44,731 bases of DNA from Nonomuraea typhae (GCF_009760925.1 NZ_VRLV01000027.1:20723-65453); one strand, 5' to 3'. Counted from the stretch's first letter, positions 7,423 to 16,883 are shown. Program-made: numbers and translations. Notes: generated by a model not told the origin, from the letters alone.

Positions 7423-10400
7423 CTACCAGCCGGTGTAGTTGACCGCCGGGCTCGCGAGATGCTCCTGGAGAACCTCCGTGTAGGCCGCGACGCCCTTTGT
7501 GTTCGGATGCATCGACGTCCGGCTTGCACATCGCACGCCGTCGTTGAGGAGGCAGTCGGGTAGATCGCCGAAGTCGCCGCCGCCGGTATCTGTGAAGGTG
7601 ACGGGGATGATCCAGGGGTCGTCGTCACAGGCGCCGTGGATCCCGAACTTCGAGATCGGGTTGGCGAAGGATACCTCTCGGCCTGCCGCCTTCAGAGTAG
7701 CGGTCATCGATGATTCCTGTGTGGCCATGTAGTCCGACAGCCTGTTCAGCATGTCCTTTTCTGGCGCGCTGAAGTTGATTGTGGAGGAGCAGGATTGGAG
7801 GGGGTCGCTTGCTGTCTGGCCATCGAAGATTCGAGGGTACCCCATCAAGACGATCTTGGCTTTCTTGCCGCGAGAGGATAGGGAGTTCTTGACGTCGGTA
7901 TCTATGCGTTCCAGCGTGTCCTTCACGTTGTAAGGAACAAAGCCGGTCCCGTCGGGGTCACGCAGATAGTTGTTCACCGATCCAGCGATATCAGTTCTCA
8001 GCCTTTGTTCATAGTCGTCGCCCTGACAGGCCCACAAGTAACAGTTTTCTACGACCTTGGGGAAGCCTGCGTCGTTTCCACCGATGGACAGTGTGACGAG
8101 TGTCGTGTTCTCGTCGAGATACCCGGCCTCTAGCTGGCTGATCTCGCGGAATCTCCCATCTGCATAGTCGCGGAACCTGCTCCATACGTAAGAGCTAGTC
8201 TGCCAGGAGGGTGATGAATGCTTCACGCTGATCGTTGTGGCGCCGGAGCAGGCGACGAAATGGAAGTCCAGTTTCGGGTCGAGGCTGTCTGCCATTTCGC
8301 CGATAGTTCTAGTTTCGCCAGGAAGGACGGTCTTCCTGATCCAGGAATCGTTGCTTCTGCGGCAGGCATTCCAGGCATTCGTCTTGTAGGAGACGTTGGT
8401 TTCCTTAGCGTAGTTGCCGACGCCTTCACCTGAAGCGTAAGAATCGCCCATGCCGACCACGAAGTGCTTGGGCTTTTTGGCCAGCACCTGGAACGCGATG
8501 GCGTCGAAGGCTACCGCCGCGGTGCCGTGCCCCTCCTTGTTCAGGTTGGTCAGGGAGACCTTCGGCGTCCCGCCGAACTCGAAGACACCCAGGCTCTGCC
8601 AGCTGTTGTCCAAGCGGCCCTGGGATAGGTATCGCGTCTGTCGTTTGCCGTTGCCGAGATCGACGGTATACGGGGCTTGCTGGGTCTCGGCTCGTCGCTT
8701 GGGGACATGCACGATCACCCGTGCCCAGCTGTTGATTGCCTGGTTGAGTTCCCAGGTGCCGGTCACCTTCATGGCGGCGCCGTTGTGCTGGGGGCTGCGG
8801 GAGTAGGCCCACCACAAGTGGCCACCGAAGCCGTTGCCGAGTTGCTGGAAGTCCGCTCGCCCCGGTACATCCGTGCCTACCTGTTCGAATTCGAAGGACA
8901 ACGTCCCTGAGTTCGTCCATCCGGAGTTCTGGCAGTTCCCGCGGATTGCCGGCACAGTCCTGGGCACATCATCGACGATCAGCATGTTCGTCGTATCACC
9001 GGACACCGGGGGTAGTCCTGGTGTCAGGCAGGGAGTCCATTGGTCGGTTGGTTCGGCGCGCTCTATGCTGGCGTAGCTCGCGTCGTAGCGGAGATAGGCT
9101 TCGTTGCCGCATTCGTCCGGGCAGGTCTTCCATGTTTTCGGCGAGTGCCACCAGCATTTTCGATCGGCTCTGGTGCAGTTGATCTGCGGGGCCACCTCGC
9201 ACTCGTTGTCGGCAGTGCAGAAAGCGTTCACGTCCACGATGTCCGGCAAGACCGGCACGATGCTGGTGCGGTGTTGTGCCGCGTTCCACCATGCGTGGTT
9301 GTAGCCGCCCTCGGTGACCCATTGGCCGGTGGCAGCGTTGTAGTAGGTCTTGGCGATGGGCCACGCCGACCAGCCGAGCACTTTTTCCTGGTAGGGCCAG
9401 CGTTGAGGGTGTGCGGCGTCGGAGTAGGAGTTATTGTGCAGGAACGGGCGACGGCCAACCGGGTAGTCGGGGTTCTTGGGATTATTGGTCCAGCCGACGC
9501 CCCATGCGCCGCCGTTCGCGCTCGCTTGCGCCTTGGGGTAGTAACCGGAGTTGTACGCCCAGATGGCGAAATACCAGTTTTCGATCTTGGCGGGATCGCC
9601 GTTGTTGATTTTCATGACGCCGCCGGTGTCAGCGTGGACCTGATTCCATTTCTCGGCGAGCGTGGTGAGGCCGACGGCGATGTTCGTCGCGTAGTCGAGG
9701 GCGATCCTGCGCTGGGTTTCCGGATCCCACAGCCACTCGCCGGGCCTGGCGTGCCCCTGCCGTCGCATGTGATCGGTCTGCTGGGTGATGCCGTAGCCGC
9801 AGTCGGCTTCGTCGAAGCGGATGTCCCAGTCATTGGTGGGGTCGGCATCGTAGATCTGAACGCCGTAATAGTTGCCCACGAGAGGATTGCCAGTCTCTCC
9901 GGGGAGTACGTCTCGTTGGGCCTGCCACAGGTTGGACTCCTGCGCGAGGATGCCGAACATCACCGAGACGGGGATTCGACCGCCGCCGGCCAGGTCGGGT
10001 GTGGGGAAGAGGTCTTGTGGGTTCCACTGCGGAACTCCGGAACCCTTCCAGTCGCTCTGGCGCCACACCTGCAGCCGGTCCTTGAACACCAGTTGGTCGA
10101 CCGCCCACTCGACCTGACGCCAGTGCGGCTGGTACACCTGCGTCTTCGGGTCGTTGCGGGGAACGGAGCAGCTGTAGTTCAGATCGACGGTCCCGGACGC
10201 GGTCGCGGCGGTGCCTGCTCTCGTAGCCACCTTTACCCGTGCCTGAGTCAGTTTCGGGTTCTCTGCTCTGCCGGAAGGCTGCGTGCTCGCACGGGCGGGA
10301 TCAATCGCAAAGGCGAGCGGCGATCGGGTCCCAGCCACCTGCGCCTTGATGTCGATGAGTTCGGGACTCTCCCTCTCACGCACGACACCGGGATATTCGG

Positions 10401-11469
10401 TATTCGCCTGATCGCTCTGCTGTTCGCGCTTCAGTCCACGGTGTGCGGCGCTTTCGATAAGCAGCCTTCCCTCAGAGGAGACCGCTTCCACCGTCGACGG
10501 GCCGCCCAGCACGGACACGCGTGCAGGTAGGTCACCAACCTGGCGGGCTTGACCGGTGACGAATACCCGGCCATCGGCACCGGCGTGCAGAGCCAGGTCT
10601 CCGAGGCGTCCGGAGGCGAAGGTCCGTACCGAGCCTTGGCGGTAGTGCTTGACGCGGGCTTCGTCCGCGCCTTCTTCCCGGTCCATGAACGCGATGCCGC
10701 CGTCGGCCGTCGCATGCAAGGCGACGGGTACCGAATCGGTCTTGGCAAGAGTCTTGAGTTTGCCTGACAGCTCGACCTTCACCAGCCGGTTACCGGCCGC
10801 CGCGACGATTCCGTCGGCGGTGGCCACGGCAGAGGTCACCTGCCCTTGAACGACGATCGCTCGCGCGATCGACTTCGAGCCGGCGTCGACGGTGAACAAC
10901 CGGGTCGTCTTGCGCTCGTCGGTGGTGCCCTGAGTGAAGGCGACCTCGTTGCCTGCGCCGCACCCGGGGTTGTAGTAGGCAAGGCTGACCTGGTCCTTCA
11001 GCTTCGTAACCTCACCGCTTTTCACATCGATGACGGCGGCGAAGGCACCTCGGCTGAACAGCCACGCGCGGTTGGTGAAGTGCCGCGGAGCATAGACCGC
11101 GATGACCTGGCTGCCCGAGGTCGTCAGGCATGCGTTGCCGACCCATTGATCCGTGTTCATGCCCGGCTCACTGAGCGTCGCGACCGTACGCCAAGAGTAG
11201 CCTTCGCTGGATTTAGCTGCCAGGACGTGGAATCCGTCCGCGTCACCCGTAGCGGTGATGGCCAGGTCATTCGACCTGTCCCATCCTTCGGTCAGGACCT
11301 TGTCGCGTTGCGATGGCTCAACCGATGAACTTTCCTTCGGCAATTGTGGTGTAGCTGGCGTCTGGGTCTGTGCGGCGGCTGCGCCGCTTACGCCGGGAAT
11401 GGTTTGGGGTACGGAAAGCGCAGTGGTCATGAGGGCTACGGATAACAGGGTGTAACGTGCACGCTTCAA
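7423..11469 (-). CDS. Large secreted wall-active fusion: propeller-like / transglycosylase-like / golvesin-like / SGNH hydrolase
   Basis: The preferred start is TTG 11469, which follows GAGGAG and gives a clean signal peptide (KRARYTLLSVALMTTALSV, ending near AAAA); GTG 11523 is the in-frame alternative. The mature protein has about 1310 residues. Residues about 60-340 look like a beta-propeller sensor region. About 450-700 resemble a lytic transglycosylase/lysozyme fold, with Glu in GILAQESNLW, CGYGITQQ and AIWAYNSG. About 850-995 resemble a golvesin-type domain ending in VAFDAIAF. The C-terminal part is an SGNH esterase: GDSYASGEG with Ser1010, SIGGNDAG with Asn1132, and MHPNTKG with His1321. 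The Asp normally three residues before that His is Thr, as in dyad-type SGNH enzymes. Cysteine pairs in 750-830 fit an exported protein. Likely role: glycan-strand cleavage combined with deacylation of a wall polymer or lipid; the substrate is unknown. Confidence 0.85.
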   Translation of the reverse strand: MKRARYTLLSVALMTTALSVPQTIPGVSGAAAAQTQTPATPQLPKESSSVEPSQRDKVLTEGWDRSNDLAITATGDADGFHVLAAKSSEGYSWRTVATLSEPGMNTDQWVGNACLTTSGSQVIAVYAPRHFTNRAWLFSRGAFAAVIDVKSGEVTKLKDQVSLAYYNPGCGAGNEVAFTQGTTDERKTTRLFTVDAGSKSIARAIVVQGQVTSAVATADGIVAAAGNRLVKVELSGKLKTLAKTDSVPVALHATADGGIAFMDREEGADEARVKHYRQGSVRTFASGRLGDLALHAGADGRVFVTGQARQVGDLPARVSVLGGPSTVEAVSSEGRLLIESAAHRGLKREQQSDQANTEYPGVVRERESPELIDIKAQVAGTRSPLAFAIDPARASTQPSGRAENPKLTQARVKVATRAGTAATASGTVDLNYSCSVPRNDPKTQVYQPHWRQVEWAVDQLVFKDRLQVWRQSDWKGSGVPQWNPQDLFPTPDLAGGGRIPVSVMFGILAQESNLWQAQRDVLPGETGNPLVGNYYGVQIYDADPTNDWDIRFDEADCGYGITQQTDHMRRQGHARPGEWLWDPETQRRIALDYATNIAVGLTTLAEKWNQVHADTGGVMKINNGDPAKIENWYFAIWAYNSGYYPKAQASANGGAWGVGWTNNPKNPDYPVGRRPFLHNNSYSDAAHPQRWPYQEKVLGWSAWPIAKTYYNAATGQWVTEGGYNHAWWNAAQHRTSIVPVLPDIVDVNAFCTADNECEVAPQINCTRADRKCWWHSPKTWKTCPDECGNEAYLRYDASYASIERAEPTDQWTPCLTPGLPPVSGDTTNMLIVDDVPRTVPAIRGNCQNSGWTNSGTLSFEFEQVGTDVPGRADFQQLGNGFGGHLWWAYSRSPQHNGAAMKVTGTWELNQAINSWARVIVHVPKRRAETQQAPYTVDLGNGKRQTRYLSQGRLDNSWQSLGVFEFGGTPKVSLTNLNKEGHGTAAVAFDAIAFQVLAKKPKHFVVGMGDSYASGEGVGNYAKETNVSYKTNAWNACRRSNDSWIRKTVLPGETRTIGEMADSLDPKLDFHFVACSGATTISVKHSSPSWQTSSYVWSRFRDYADGRFREISQLEAGYLDENTTLVTLSIGGNDAGFPKVVENCYLWACQGDDYEQRLRTDIAGSVNNYLRDPDGTGFVPYNVKDTLERIDTDVKNSLSSRGKKAKIVLMGYPRIFDGQTASDPLQSCSSTINFSAPEKDMLNRLSDYMATQESSMTATLKAAGREVSFANPISKFGIHGACDDDPWIIPVTFTDTGGGDFGDLPDCLLNDGVRCASRTSMHPNTKGVAAYTEVLQEHLASPAVNYTGW

Positions 11470-11523
11470 AGACTCTACGCTCCTCGGGTGACGTCGTGCA
11501 GCGGAGCACGGTGACTGAGGCAC

Positions 11524-12527
11524 GATTTAACGGATGGGCGGGAGCGGTCATGCCGGAGCTCCGGCAGCCGTCAGGATATGCAGGACTACCTGGCCCTGTC
11601 TCCTGCGGCAGGTTCACGAGGCTAGATTGTCGCGTTCAGCGCATGCTGGTGCCTGCAAGAAAGACATTCAGCGGTCGACAGTGCGGGGCACATGGTTCCT
11701 GAGCGGGCAGATCCCGCTCGCGCACATCCAAGGGATGCCGGGCAACCCGACGAGAATCCGCTACCAGGTGATAGCAAGTCTGTGAGCCGCAAGATCAGCC
11801 CTCCGATACGGTTCGACCCTATCTTCCAGGTGCGCAGGTCATCTTGATCACTGCGAAGGCCCCACAATAGGAACACATTCGACCAACCTCGACAAGAGGC
11901 AAAGATCTCCTTGATTCCCTCTTGCTTCACGTGGCGGGCCTGAGTCTTCTTCGTTGGAAGCGATCCATATCACCATGCCCGGCAGGGCCATTCGACGCGT
12001 CCTCCGCAGAGCTTCATGATGTTCGCACACCTATTCCGACGACGTGGGCAAAGGCGAGTCGTCTGCCCGCAGCTATAGGGTTATCAGGCAACGCCTGTAT
12101 AGAACCGATCAAGCAGGCCGCATCGAAGGAGAGGCGATTGAATTAATCGCGCCCCTTAACACTATCATGCTCGAACTTGTCGTGACCCCGCCAAGCAATG
12201 GTGGGCAGTATTCCACCTGCCCCACGGCCATTTCGGCCAGAATCAATAGTAGCGGCAAGGTTCTCGACAGAGGAGACTCCCACTCCGGCCCTGCAGCTAT
12301 GGCGAATGCGCCAGCCTAGGCGCTAGTCGTGGGTAGAGAAAATTTCACTTCCCAAAGAGAACTGAAACAAAGACGTTTACGTTGAGCTACGAGGGAAGCG
12401 GACAATAACGTGAGTGCATGTCACTCATCAAGATCTTGCCAAGCTCATTGGGCTTATGCATCATCAAAAATTCGGACTCAGAGGTGCGGAACGGCCCTCA
12501 GAAGCCACTAAACAATCAGGAGCTAAG
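11524..12527. other. About 1 kb without a convincing gene
   Basis: Short open frames exist on both strands, but none has a ribosome site, recognisable domain or actinomycete-like codon bias. GC content is visibly lower from about 12300 to 12560. The first 100 bases must hold the promoter of the minus-strand SGNH gene. Nothing else can be named. Confidence 0.5.
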
Positions 12528-13236
12528 ATGGCGGGAATCGCACTAAAAAAATGCTCGCAACGTCGACGGCTGCGCTTCTCGCAGTCGCAACCAGTCAAGC
12601 CATCTCAGCGTCGCCGGCCGGGCCAACCCGTACCTCTACATCGGAAGAGATCGTGTGACCCGGCACGGATACAAGCTCACACCTGAAGAGCTTTCCGCGG
12701 GCCCAGCCAACGGAGGTCCTAGAGATTCTGCTGGCGCACCGTCCGCGGACGAGCAAATCGTGTTCTACGGTAAGGGGCCGTCATCCTACAAGGGTCTTCA
12801 GGTTCCCGATGGCGGGTGCTACGGACAAGCACGACGTGAGGTTATGATCTTCGAATCACCCTCCGATGATGAGCTTATTCGCCGCATCGAAGGTCAAGCC
12901 TACAATCTTGCGAGTCAGAGCCCTGCTGTCATCCAGGCGGCGCAGAAATGGGTTTCCTGCATGGCGCAGAAGGGTTATAGCTACCGAAGCCCCGAGGATG
13001 CATGGGAGGATCCACGCTGGCGTACTCGGCCCAACGATGGTCCGTCCAAAGAAGAAATCGCGACGGCACTGACTGACATGTCGTGCAAGGACTCGACCAA
13101 CTACATCGCCACATGGTACGAAGCCGAGAGCGAGCAACAGCGAGCCCTCATCTCAAAGCACACAAACGACCTCGCGACGTTTCGAGAGACGCTGAACCGC
13201 AGGCTCGCCAACGCGGCAAAGATCAACGACAATTGA
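12528..13236 (+). pseudogene. Frameshifted gene for a secreted protein of unknown function
   Basis: Three consecutive parts of one gene appear in three frames. ATG 12528 has a good AGGAGCT ribosome site and gives MAGIALKK. After a run of seven A (12545-12551) a second frame supplies a signal-peptide core (MLATSTAALLAVATSQAISA) and stops at 12656. The third frame, from GTG 12655 to 13236, gives about 190 residues beginning TRHGYKLTPEEL. That part includes DGGCYGQARREV, WVSCMAQKGYSY and a C-terminal MSCKDS, so three cysteines are spaced as in exported actinobacterial proteins of unknown function. Simplest reading: one secreted protein broken by two indels. The alternative is that only 12655-13236 is translated, from GTG, as a cytoplasmic remnant. 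It ends next to IS copy 3. Confidence 0.6.
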
Positions 13237-13417
13237 TCTAACCCGTTCCATGATCGCCGTTGACCGCACCTGCGGTGCCAAAACCGCATCGCAGCACCTG
13301 ATCTGCGGCTTTCTGTCGGCTATGCGGCCCGGCGGGACCCTGTGGGTGCCTGAAACTCGGCCGTCGGGGCTGACCTGGGGTTTGGTGTTCCCGTTCTTGC
13401 GGGCATGATCGCTGTCC

Positions 13418-14481
13418 ATGGCGTTGCGATTGTTTTATCCGATCTTTGTCCGGCTCGCGGGTTGGCTGGTGCTGGTGTGGCGTTCGCAGAGGTCGAAGGA
13501 CGCGGGAATTCTCGTCTTGCGTCATCAGCTCGCGGTGTTGCGTCGGCAGGTGGCAAGGCCCCGGCTGTCGTGGGCGGATCGGGCGGTGATCAGAGCGCTG
13601 GCGCGGCTGCTGTCTCCTGAAGGTCGTCTGCGGTTGTTCGTGACGCCGGGTATGTTGCGCGCTGGCACGCCGATCTGGTATAGCGGCGGTGGACCTTCAA
13701 GCGCCGCAGCCATGGTCGGCCTCCCATCCGCGCCTGCATCCGGGCCTTGGTGCTTCGTCTGGCCCGGGAGAATCCGCTGTGGGGATATCGTCGGATCGCC
13801 GGGGCACTCGCGGCTCTGGGCTACCGGGTGGGAGCCTCCAGGGTGTGGCTCATCTTGAAGACGGCGGGCATCGACCCGGCGCCCCGACGCGTGGAGCCGA
13901 CCTGGAGTGAGTTCCTGCGTGCTCAAGCTACGGGGATCTTGGCGTGCGATTTCTTCCACTGCGACACCGTGCTGTTCAAACGTCTATATTGCCTGGTCGT
14001 CATGGAGCTCGGCACCCGCCGGGTGCACGTTCTCGGTATCACCGAGCACCCGTCTGGCCCGTGGGTTGCGCAGCAGGCCAGGAACCTGATGATCGAGCTG
14101 GGTAACAGAGCGGAGGGGTTCAGGTTCCTTATCCGCGATCGGGATACGAAGTTCACCACCATGTTCGACGACGTCTTCACGGCCGCAGGCATCGGCATCC
14201 TCAAGACGCCACCTCGGGCTCCGCGGGCCAACGCGTTCACCGAACGCTGGATCGGCGGCTTGCGCCGAGAACTCCTTGATCGGATCCTCATCGTCAACGC
14301 CCGCCACTTACGGCGCGTGCTGGCTACCTATGAGACCCATTTCAATGAGCATCGCCCGCATCGCTCCCTGGGCCAGGCCGCTCCACTGCGAGCCCTTCCC
14401 GATCCGGTTGAGGCCGATATCAAGGTCATCCGGCGTGACCGCCTCGACGGGCTGATTCACGAATACACGCAGGTCGCGTAG
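13418..14481 (+). pseudogene. Broken rve-type transposase (IS copy 3)
   Basis: The native ATG at 13418 opens MALRLFYPIFVRLAGW and follows copy 1 closely up to FVTPG. One base is then missing near 13653 compared with copy 1, and a TAG stop replaces an Arg codon at about 13680 in the downstream frame. From there the frame is open to 14481 and keeps the whole catalytic core: ILACDFFHCDTV, FLIRDRDTKF, and NAFTERWIGGLRREL with its Glu. The element is therefore inactive unless rescued, although a 244-residue C-terminal piece from 13747 could still be made. The leader upstream (about 13335-13417) is homologous to the leader of copy 1. Confidence 0.85.
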
Positions 14482-14751
14482 GGTAGCCGAGTTCTTGGCA
14501 CCCACAACGACGAGCGGGCTTGGACAAGGCTTGACCGCGCACCAGGCCGCCGCTGGCCGGCACCACCGCGCGGGCCTTCTGACTTGGTCTTCAGATGGTC
14601 GTCACTGGGGTCTGAACTGGAAGTGACCGCCTAAATGATCTACCGCGATACACGATCCGCACACAAGAGCAACCACCGAGCAACCAACCATGATCAACAA
14701 CAAGCCCAGAGGTGCACGAGAACCGAGAAATCCCACGTCAAACGCGGTATG
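14482..14751. other. Non-coding stretch between IS copy 3 and attL
   Basis: No gene is supported. The first part is probably the IS right end (TTCTTGGCACCCACA near 14490). A 17-bp word at 14667-14683 (GAGCAACCACCGAGCAA) recurs at 31517-31533, on the far side of the other attachment repeat. Confidence 0.45.
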
Positions 14752-14799
14752 GGAGAGTAGGGCGGGTGGGACTTGAACCCACGACCCACGGATTATGAG
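14752..14799 (-). other. attL: attL: 3' half of a tRNA(CAU), left end of the AICE
   Basis: This 48-bp sequence is identical to 31350-31397. Read on the minus strand it is a tRNA from anticodon loop CTCATAA through the anticodon 3' stem (TCCGT), variable loop, T-arm (GTGGG-TTCAAGT-CCCAC) and acceptor strand (CCGCCCT, then A), plus six bases. A CAU anticodon fits tRNA-Met or the special tRNA-Ile. The bases to the right do not supply a 5' half: no ACGGA anticodon strand and no AGGGCGG acceptor strand. It is therefore an attachment site, not a functional tRNA gene. AICEs commonly integrate at tRNA 3' ends. Confidence 0.88.
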
Positions 14800-14813
14800 A
14801 CAGGTGTGCCAAG

Positions 14814-14832
14814 CAAGAGGGTAACCCTCTTG
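14814..14832. repeat. 19-bp palindrome inside the left end of the element
   Basis: CAAGAGGGT-A-ACCCTCTTG is a perfect 9+1+9 palindrome 15 bp inside attL. It could be an integrase or Xis arm-binding site or a short terminator stem; nothing in the sequence decides between these. Confidence 0.4.
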
Positions 14833-15165
14833 GCCTGTGCAGATAGGCGGCCCGTCGATGTGCTACTCGGGAAGCGGGTAGTCATTGGGTAACGATCAAG
14901 GCTGAGGGCCCACCTGTCGTCACGTGGAAGCTCGCAAGGCGACGCCCACGGAACCGCGGTGCTTAGCCTGCAGAATCCATTCTGTGGCTTCACTCTTCCC
15001 TGTGAGAGTCGGCACCCCACTCTGCGTGCCCCCATGGATGTGCTCCGGTGGCGGTGTGCCGATCGTCATTGATGCCCTGGACAAGGCTTGAGAGGCGAGG
15101 CGGTCACTGGAACGCTACGATGCGGTTGCTTAGACCGCACGATGCGACTCCCTCCGGGAGGGGAT

Positions 15166-15684
15166 GTGATCGCGCAGCCGCCGCCCGCCGCAACTAAGCT
15201 TGAGATCAAGCTTGCAAAGTGGCGGTACTTCACTCTTTCGATCGTGGGCATACTGATCTTTATAGATTGCCTTTCTGCGCTCATCGGCCCCACTGGTGAG
15301 ACAAATCTGTATTTTGCGATCTTTGGTGGTGGAGGGCTGTTTACGGCCTCAATCGGCCTAACCGCCGCCGCAGCGGGCGATATGCTTTTTGATCACATAG
15401 TCCCGGCCGCCCCGCCGCTAGGCCATGTCAAGTGGCTCCTCTTGTGTCTGGCGCTCTCGGCCATCGCAATAGCATTGTATATTCTGGCAAAGGAAAATCT
15501 AGACCTGTCCGGTGCTCTGGAATTCGATGCAGGGCGAAAATCCCTGCAAGCGTCGCCGGATGAGATTGCTAAGCGCTTCACTACTCTCGAAGCAACAAAG
15601 ATGTGGGTGAGCATAGTATCTCCAATTTATTGTGTCATGTCGGCCGCTGTTTCGTTTCAAACGGTCAAGCGATCGGAGCCATGA
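15166..15684 (+). CDS. Four-helix membrane protein of unknown function (AICE cargo)
   Basis: The protein has about 172 residues from GTG 15166, chosen because GGGAGGGG lies immediately upstream; ATG 15142 is an in-frame alternative. Four hydrophobic segments are visible (YFTLSIVGILIFIDCLSALIG; a glycine-rich one near residue 55; WLLLCLALSAIAIALYILA; MWVSIVSPIYCVMSAAVSF), with a charged region between the third and fourth. No family was recognised. Codon choice is less GC-biased than in the transfer genes, which suggests separate acquisition. It is followed after one base by a second membrane-protein gene, so the two are probably translated together. Confidence 0.68.
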   Translation: MIAQPPPAATKLEIKLAKWRYFTLSIVGILIFIDCLSALIGPTGETNLYFAIFGGGGLFTASIGLTAAAAGDMLFDHIVPAAPPLGHVKWLLLCLALSAIAIALYILAKENLDLSGALEFDAGRKSLQASPDEIAKRFTTLEATKMWVSIVSPIYCVMSAAVSFQTVKRSEP

Positions 15685-15685
15685 G

Positions 15686-15910
15686 ATGCGTAAGTGGCGG
15701 TCTCCACTCCGAAGCCGGGTTATGTTTGGCATCTTCCTTTCGATAGTGACTAGCGTGAGCCTGGGTATTGCTGCTCTTGGGCTTGAACAGGCCGACAGGA
15801 TAGGCTCTATTCTAGGGCTCATTTTGGCGATAGCTGGCCTAGTGGTATCACTATTGGCGGTGACAGCATCGAGTATTAAGATTCGCCAAAAGAAGGAGGA
15901 CGACGAATGA
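15686..15910 (+). CDS. Small two-helix membrane protein (AICE cargo)
   Basis: This 74-residue protein starts at ATG 15686, one base after the previous stop, with GGAG 8 bp upstream inside the preceding gene. A basic N-terminus (MRKWRSPLRSR) leads into two hydrophobic helices (VMFGIFLSIVTSVSLGIAALG and ILGLILAIAGLVVSLLAV), followed by a charged tail (RQKKEDDE). No family was recognised. The tight coupling with the four-helix protein suggests a two-component membrane unit. Confidence 0.65.
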   Translation: MRKWRSPLRSRVMFGIFLSIVTSVSLGIAALGLEQADRIGSILGLILAIAGLVVSLLAVTASSIKIRQKKEDDE

Positions 15911-16008
15911 GATGGCCTCGGTGCCCTTGGCGGTGAGGGCATTGAAGTTGGTCATGAAAGCATCAGGATGTATGGCGTAGTCAGGCTCAATAGGAGAGAC
16001 TCGTCTGT

Positions 16009-16836
16009 ATGGCTGAGCTAACCATGACGGCACAACGATGGGACGAACTCACTGCACTCCTGCAGGATGAACGGCGACTCCAAGCGGAGTACCCGAAGGT
16101 GGCCGAGTATCTAGATATGGCGGCTAGGTTGTCGGGAACCGGCGATTCGAAGGTCGATGCCGCGTTTGACCTGCGGTTCGTCCACTATCTGACTGGCGGG
16201 GCGAGCCTGAATCCGTACTGGGACATCGTAGAGCCCTTCGTGTCGGAGCGTGAGGGGCGCCGCGTAGTGGATGGTGCGCACCCAGAAGGAAGTCCAAGGC
16301 TTGCCTATGCGCAAATGATCCTGCAAGCAGCCTACGCCTATGCGATCCCTTCGCCGCAGACCGTGGACTGGATCTGCGGCGTGTGCGCAGATCTCCCGCT
16401 CATCGAGCTGGGAGCCGGCCGGGGATACTGGGCAGCTCAGTTGTCTCGTTCGGGACTGCGCGTCGAGGCATACGACGTGGAACCGCCGGACAAGTCCAAG
16501 AACACCTCATTCCCTGGAGCTGCCGGGCAGGCTGACGTGTGGTTCCCTGTCAGCAATCTGGACGCCTTCGCGACTCGTGTTCGAACGGCGGATCATGTGC
16601 TGTTCCTGTGCTGGCCTCCTGGATGGGGGGACAAAATGGCTTCCGAGGCGCTGACTGCGTTCGAGGAAGCGGGGGGCGACAGGCTTATCTACATCGGGGA
16701 GCCGAAGGGCGGTAAGACCGGTAACGATGCGTTCTTTGATGCCCTGTCATCCCGCTGGAGGTTGGATTCCACAGATCCACACTTCGTGTCCTGGTGGACG
16801 GAAGGGGACGTCGCGCAGAGCTGGGTTCGGCGCTAA
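16009..16836 (+). CDS. Class I SAM-dependent methyltransferase-like protein (AICE cargo)
   Basis: The protein has 275 residues from ATG 16009, with AGGAGA 12 bp upstream. The N-terminal 115 residues are helical. Residues about 128-150 carry the SAM-binding motif I (LIELGAGRGYWAAQLSRSG), followed by an acidic end of the second strand (VEAYDVEPPD). Downstream FLCWPPGWGDKMA and YIGEPKGGKTGN complete a Rossmann-like fold. The WPPGW sequence sits where amino-methyltransferases have a catalytic (D/N)PPY-like loop, but the match is loose, so the substrate (nucleic acid, protein or small molecule) is unknown. It is the last gene before a strong bidirectional terminator and sits near attL, where AICEs keep cargo. 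Confidence 0.72.
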   Translation: MAELTMTAQRWDELTALLQDERRLQAEYPKVAEYLDMAARLSGTGDSKVDAAFDLRFVHYLTGGASLNPYWDIVEPFVSEREGRRVVDGAHPEGSPRLAYAQMILQAAYAYAIPSPQTVDWICGVCADLPLIELGAGRGYWAAQLSRSGLRVEAYDVEPPDKSKNTSFPGAAGQADVWFPVSNLDAFATRVRTADHVLFLCWPPGWGDKMASEALTAFEEAGGDRLIYIGEPKGGKTGNDAFFDALSSRWRLDSTDPHFVSWWTEGDVAQSWVRR

Positions 16837-16845
16837 GGCCACATC

Positions 16846-16883
16846 AAAGGAGGGGCGCCGAAGCTGTCCGGCGCCCCTCCTTT
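16846..16883. terminator. Bidirectional intrinsic terminator
   Basis: Perfect 15-bp arms (AAAGGAGGGGCGCCG at 16846-16860 and its complement at 16869-16883) enclose an 8-base loop. The stem has an A-run at one end and a T-run at the other, so it can stop transcription from both sides. It lies between two convergent genes, the methyltransferase and the GntR regulator. Confidence 0.88.

Noticed and set aside
9040..10530. Plus-strand frame of 496 codons inside the secreted fusion gene
   Set aside because: The minus strand encodes recognisable transglycosylase-like and SGNH motifs; the plus-strand product has none and no ribosome site.
13747..14481. Independent functional transposase of 244 residues
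   Set aside because: It lacks the N-terminal DNA-binding domain, which lies upstream in a shifted frame and behind an amber stop.
14752..14830. Complete tRNA gene at attL
   Set aside because: Only the 3' half forms tRNA arms; no complementary 5' acceptor or anticodon strand is present nearby. The same holds at 31350-31430.
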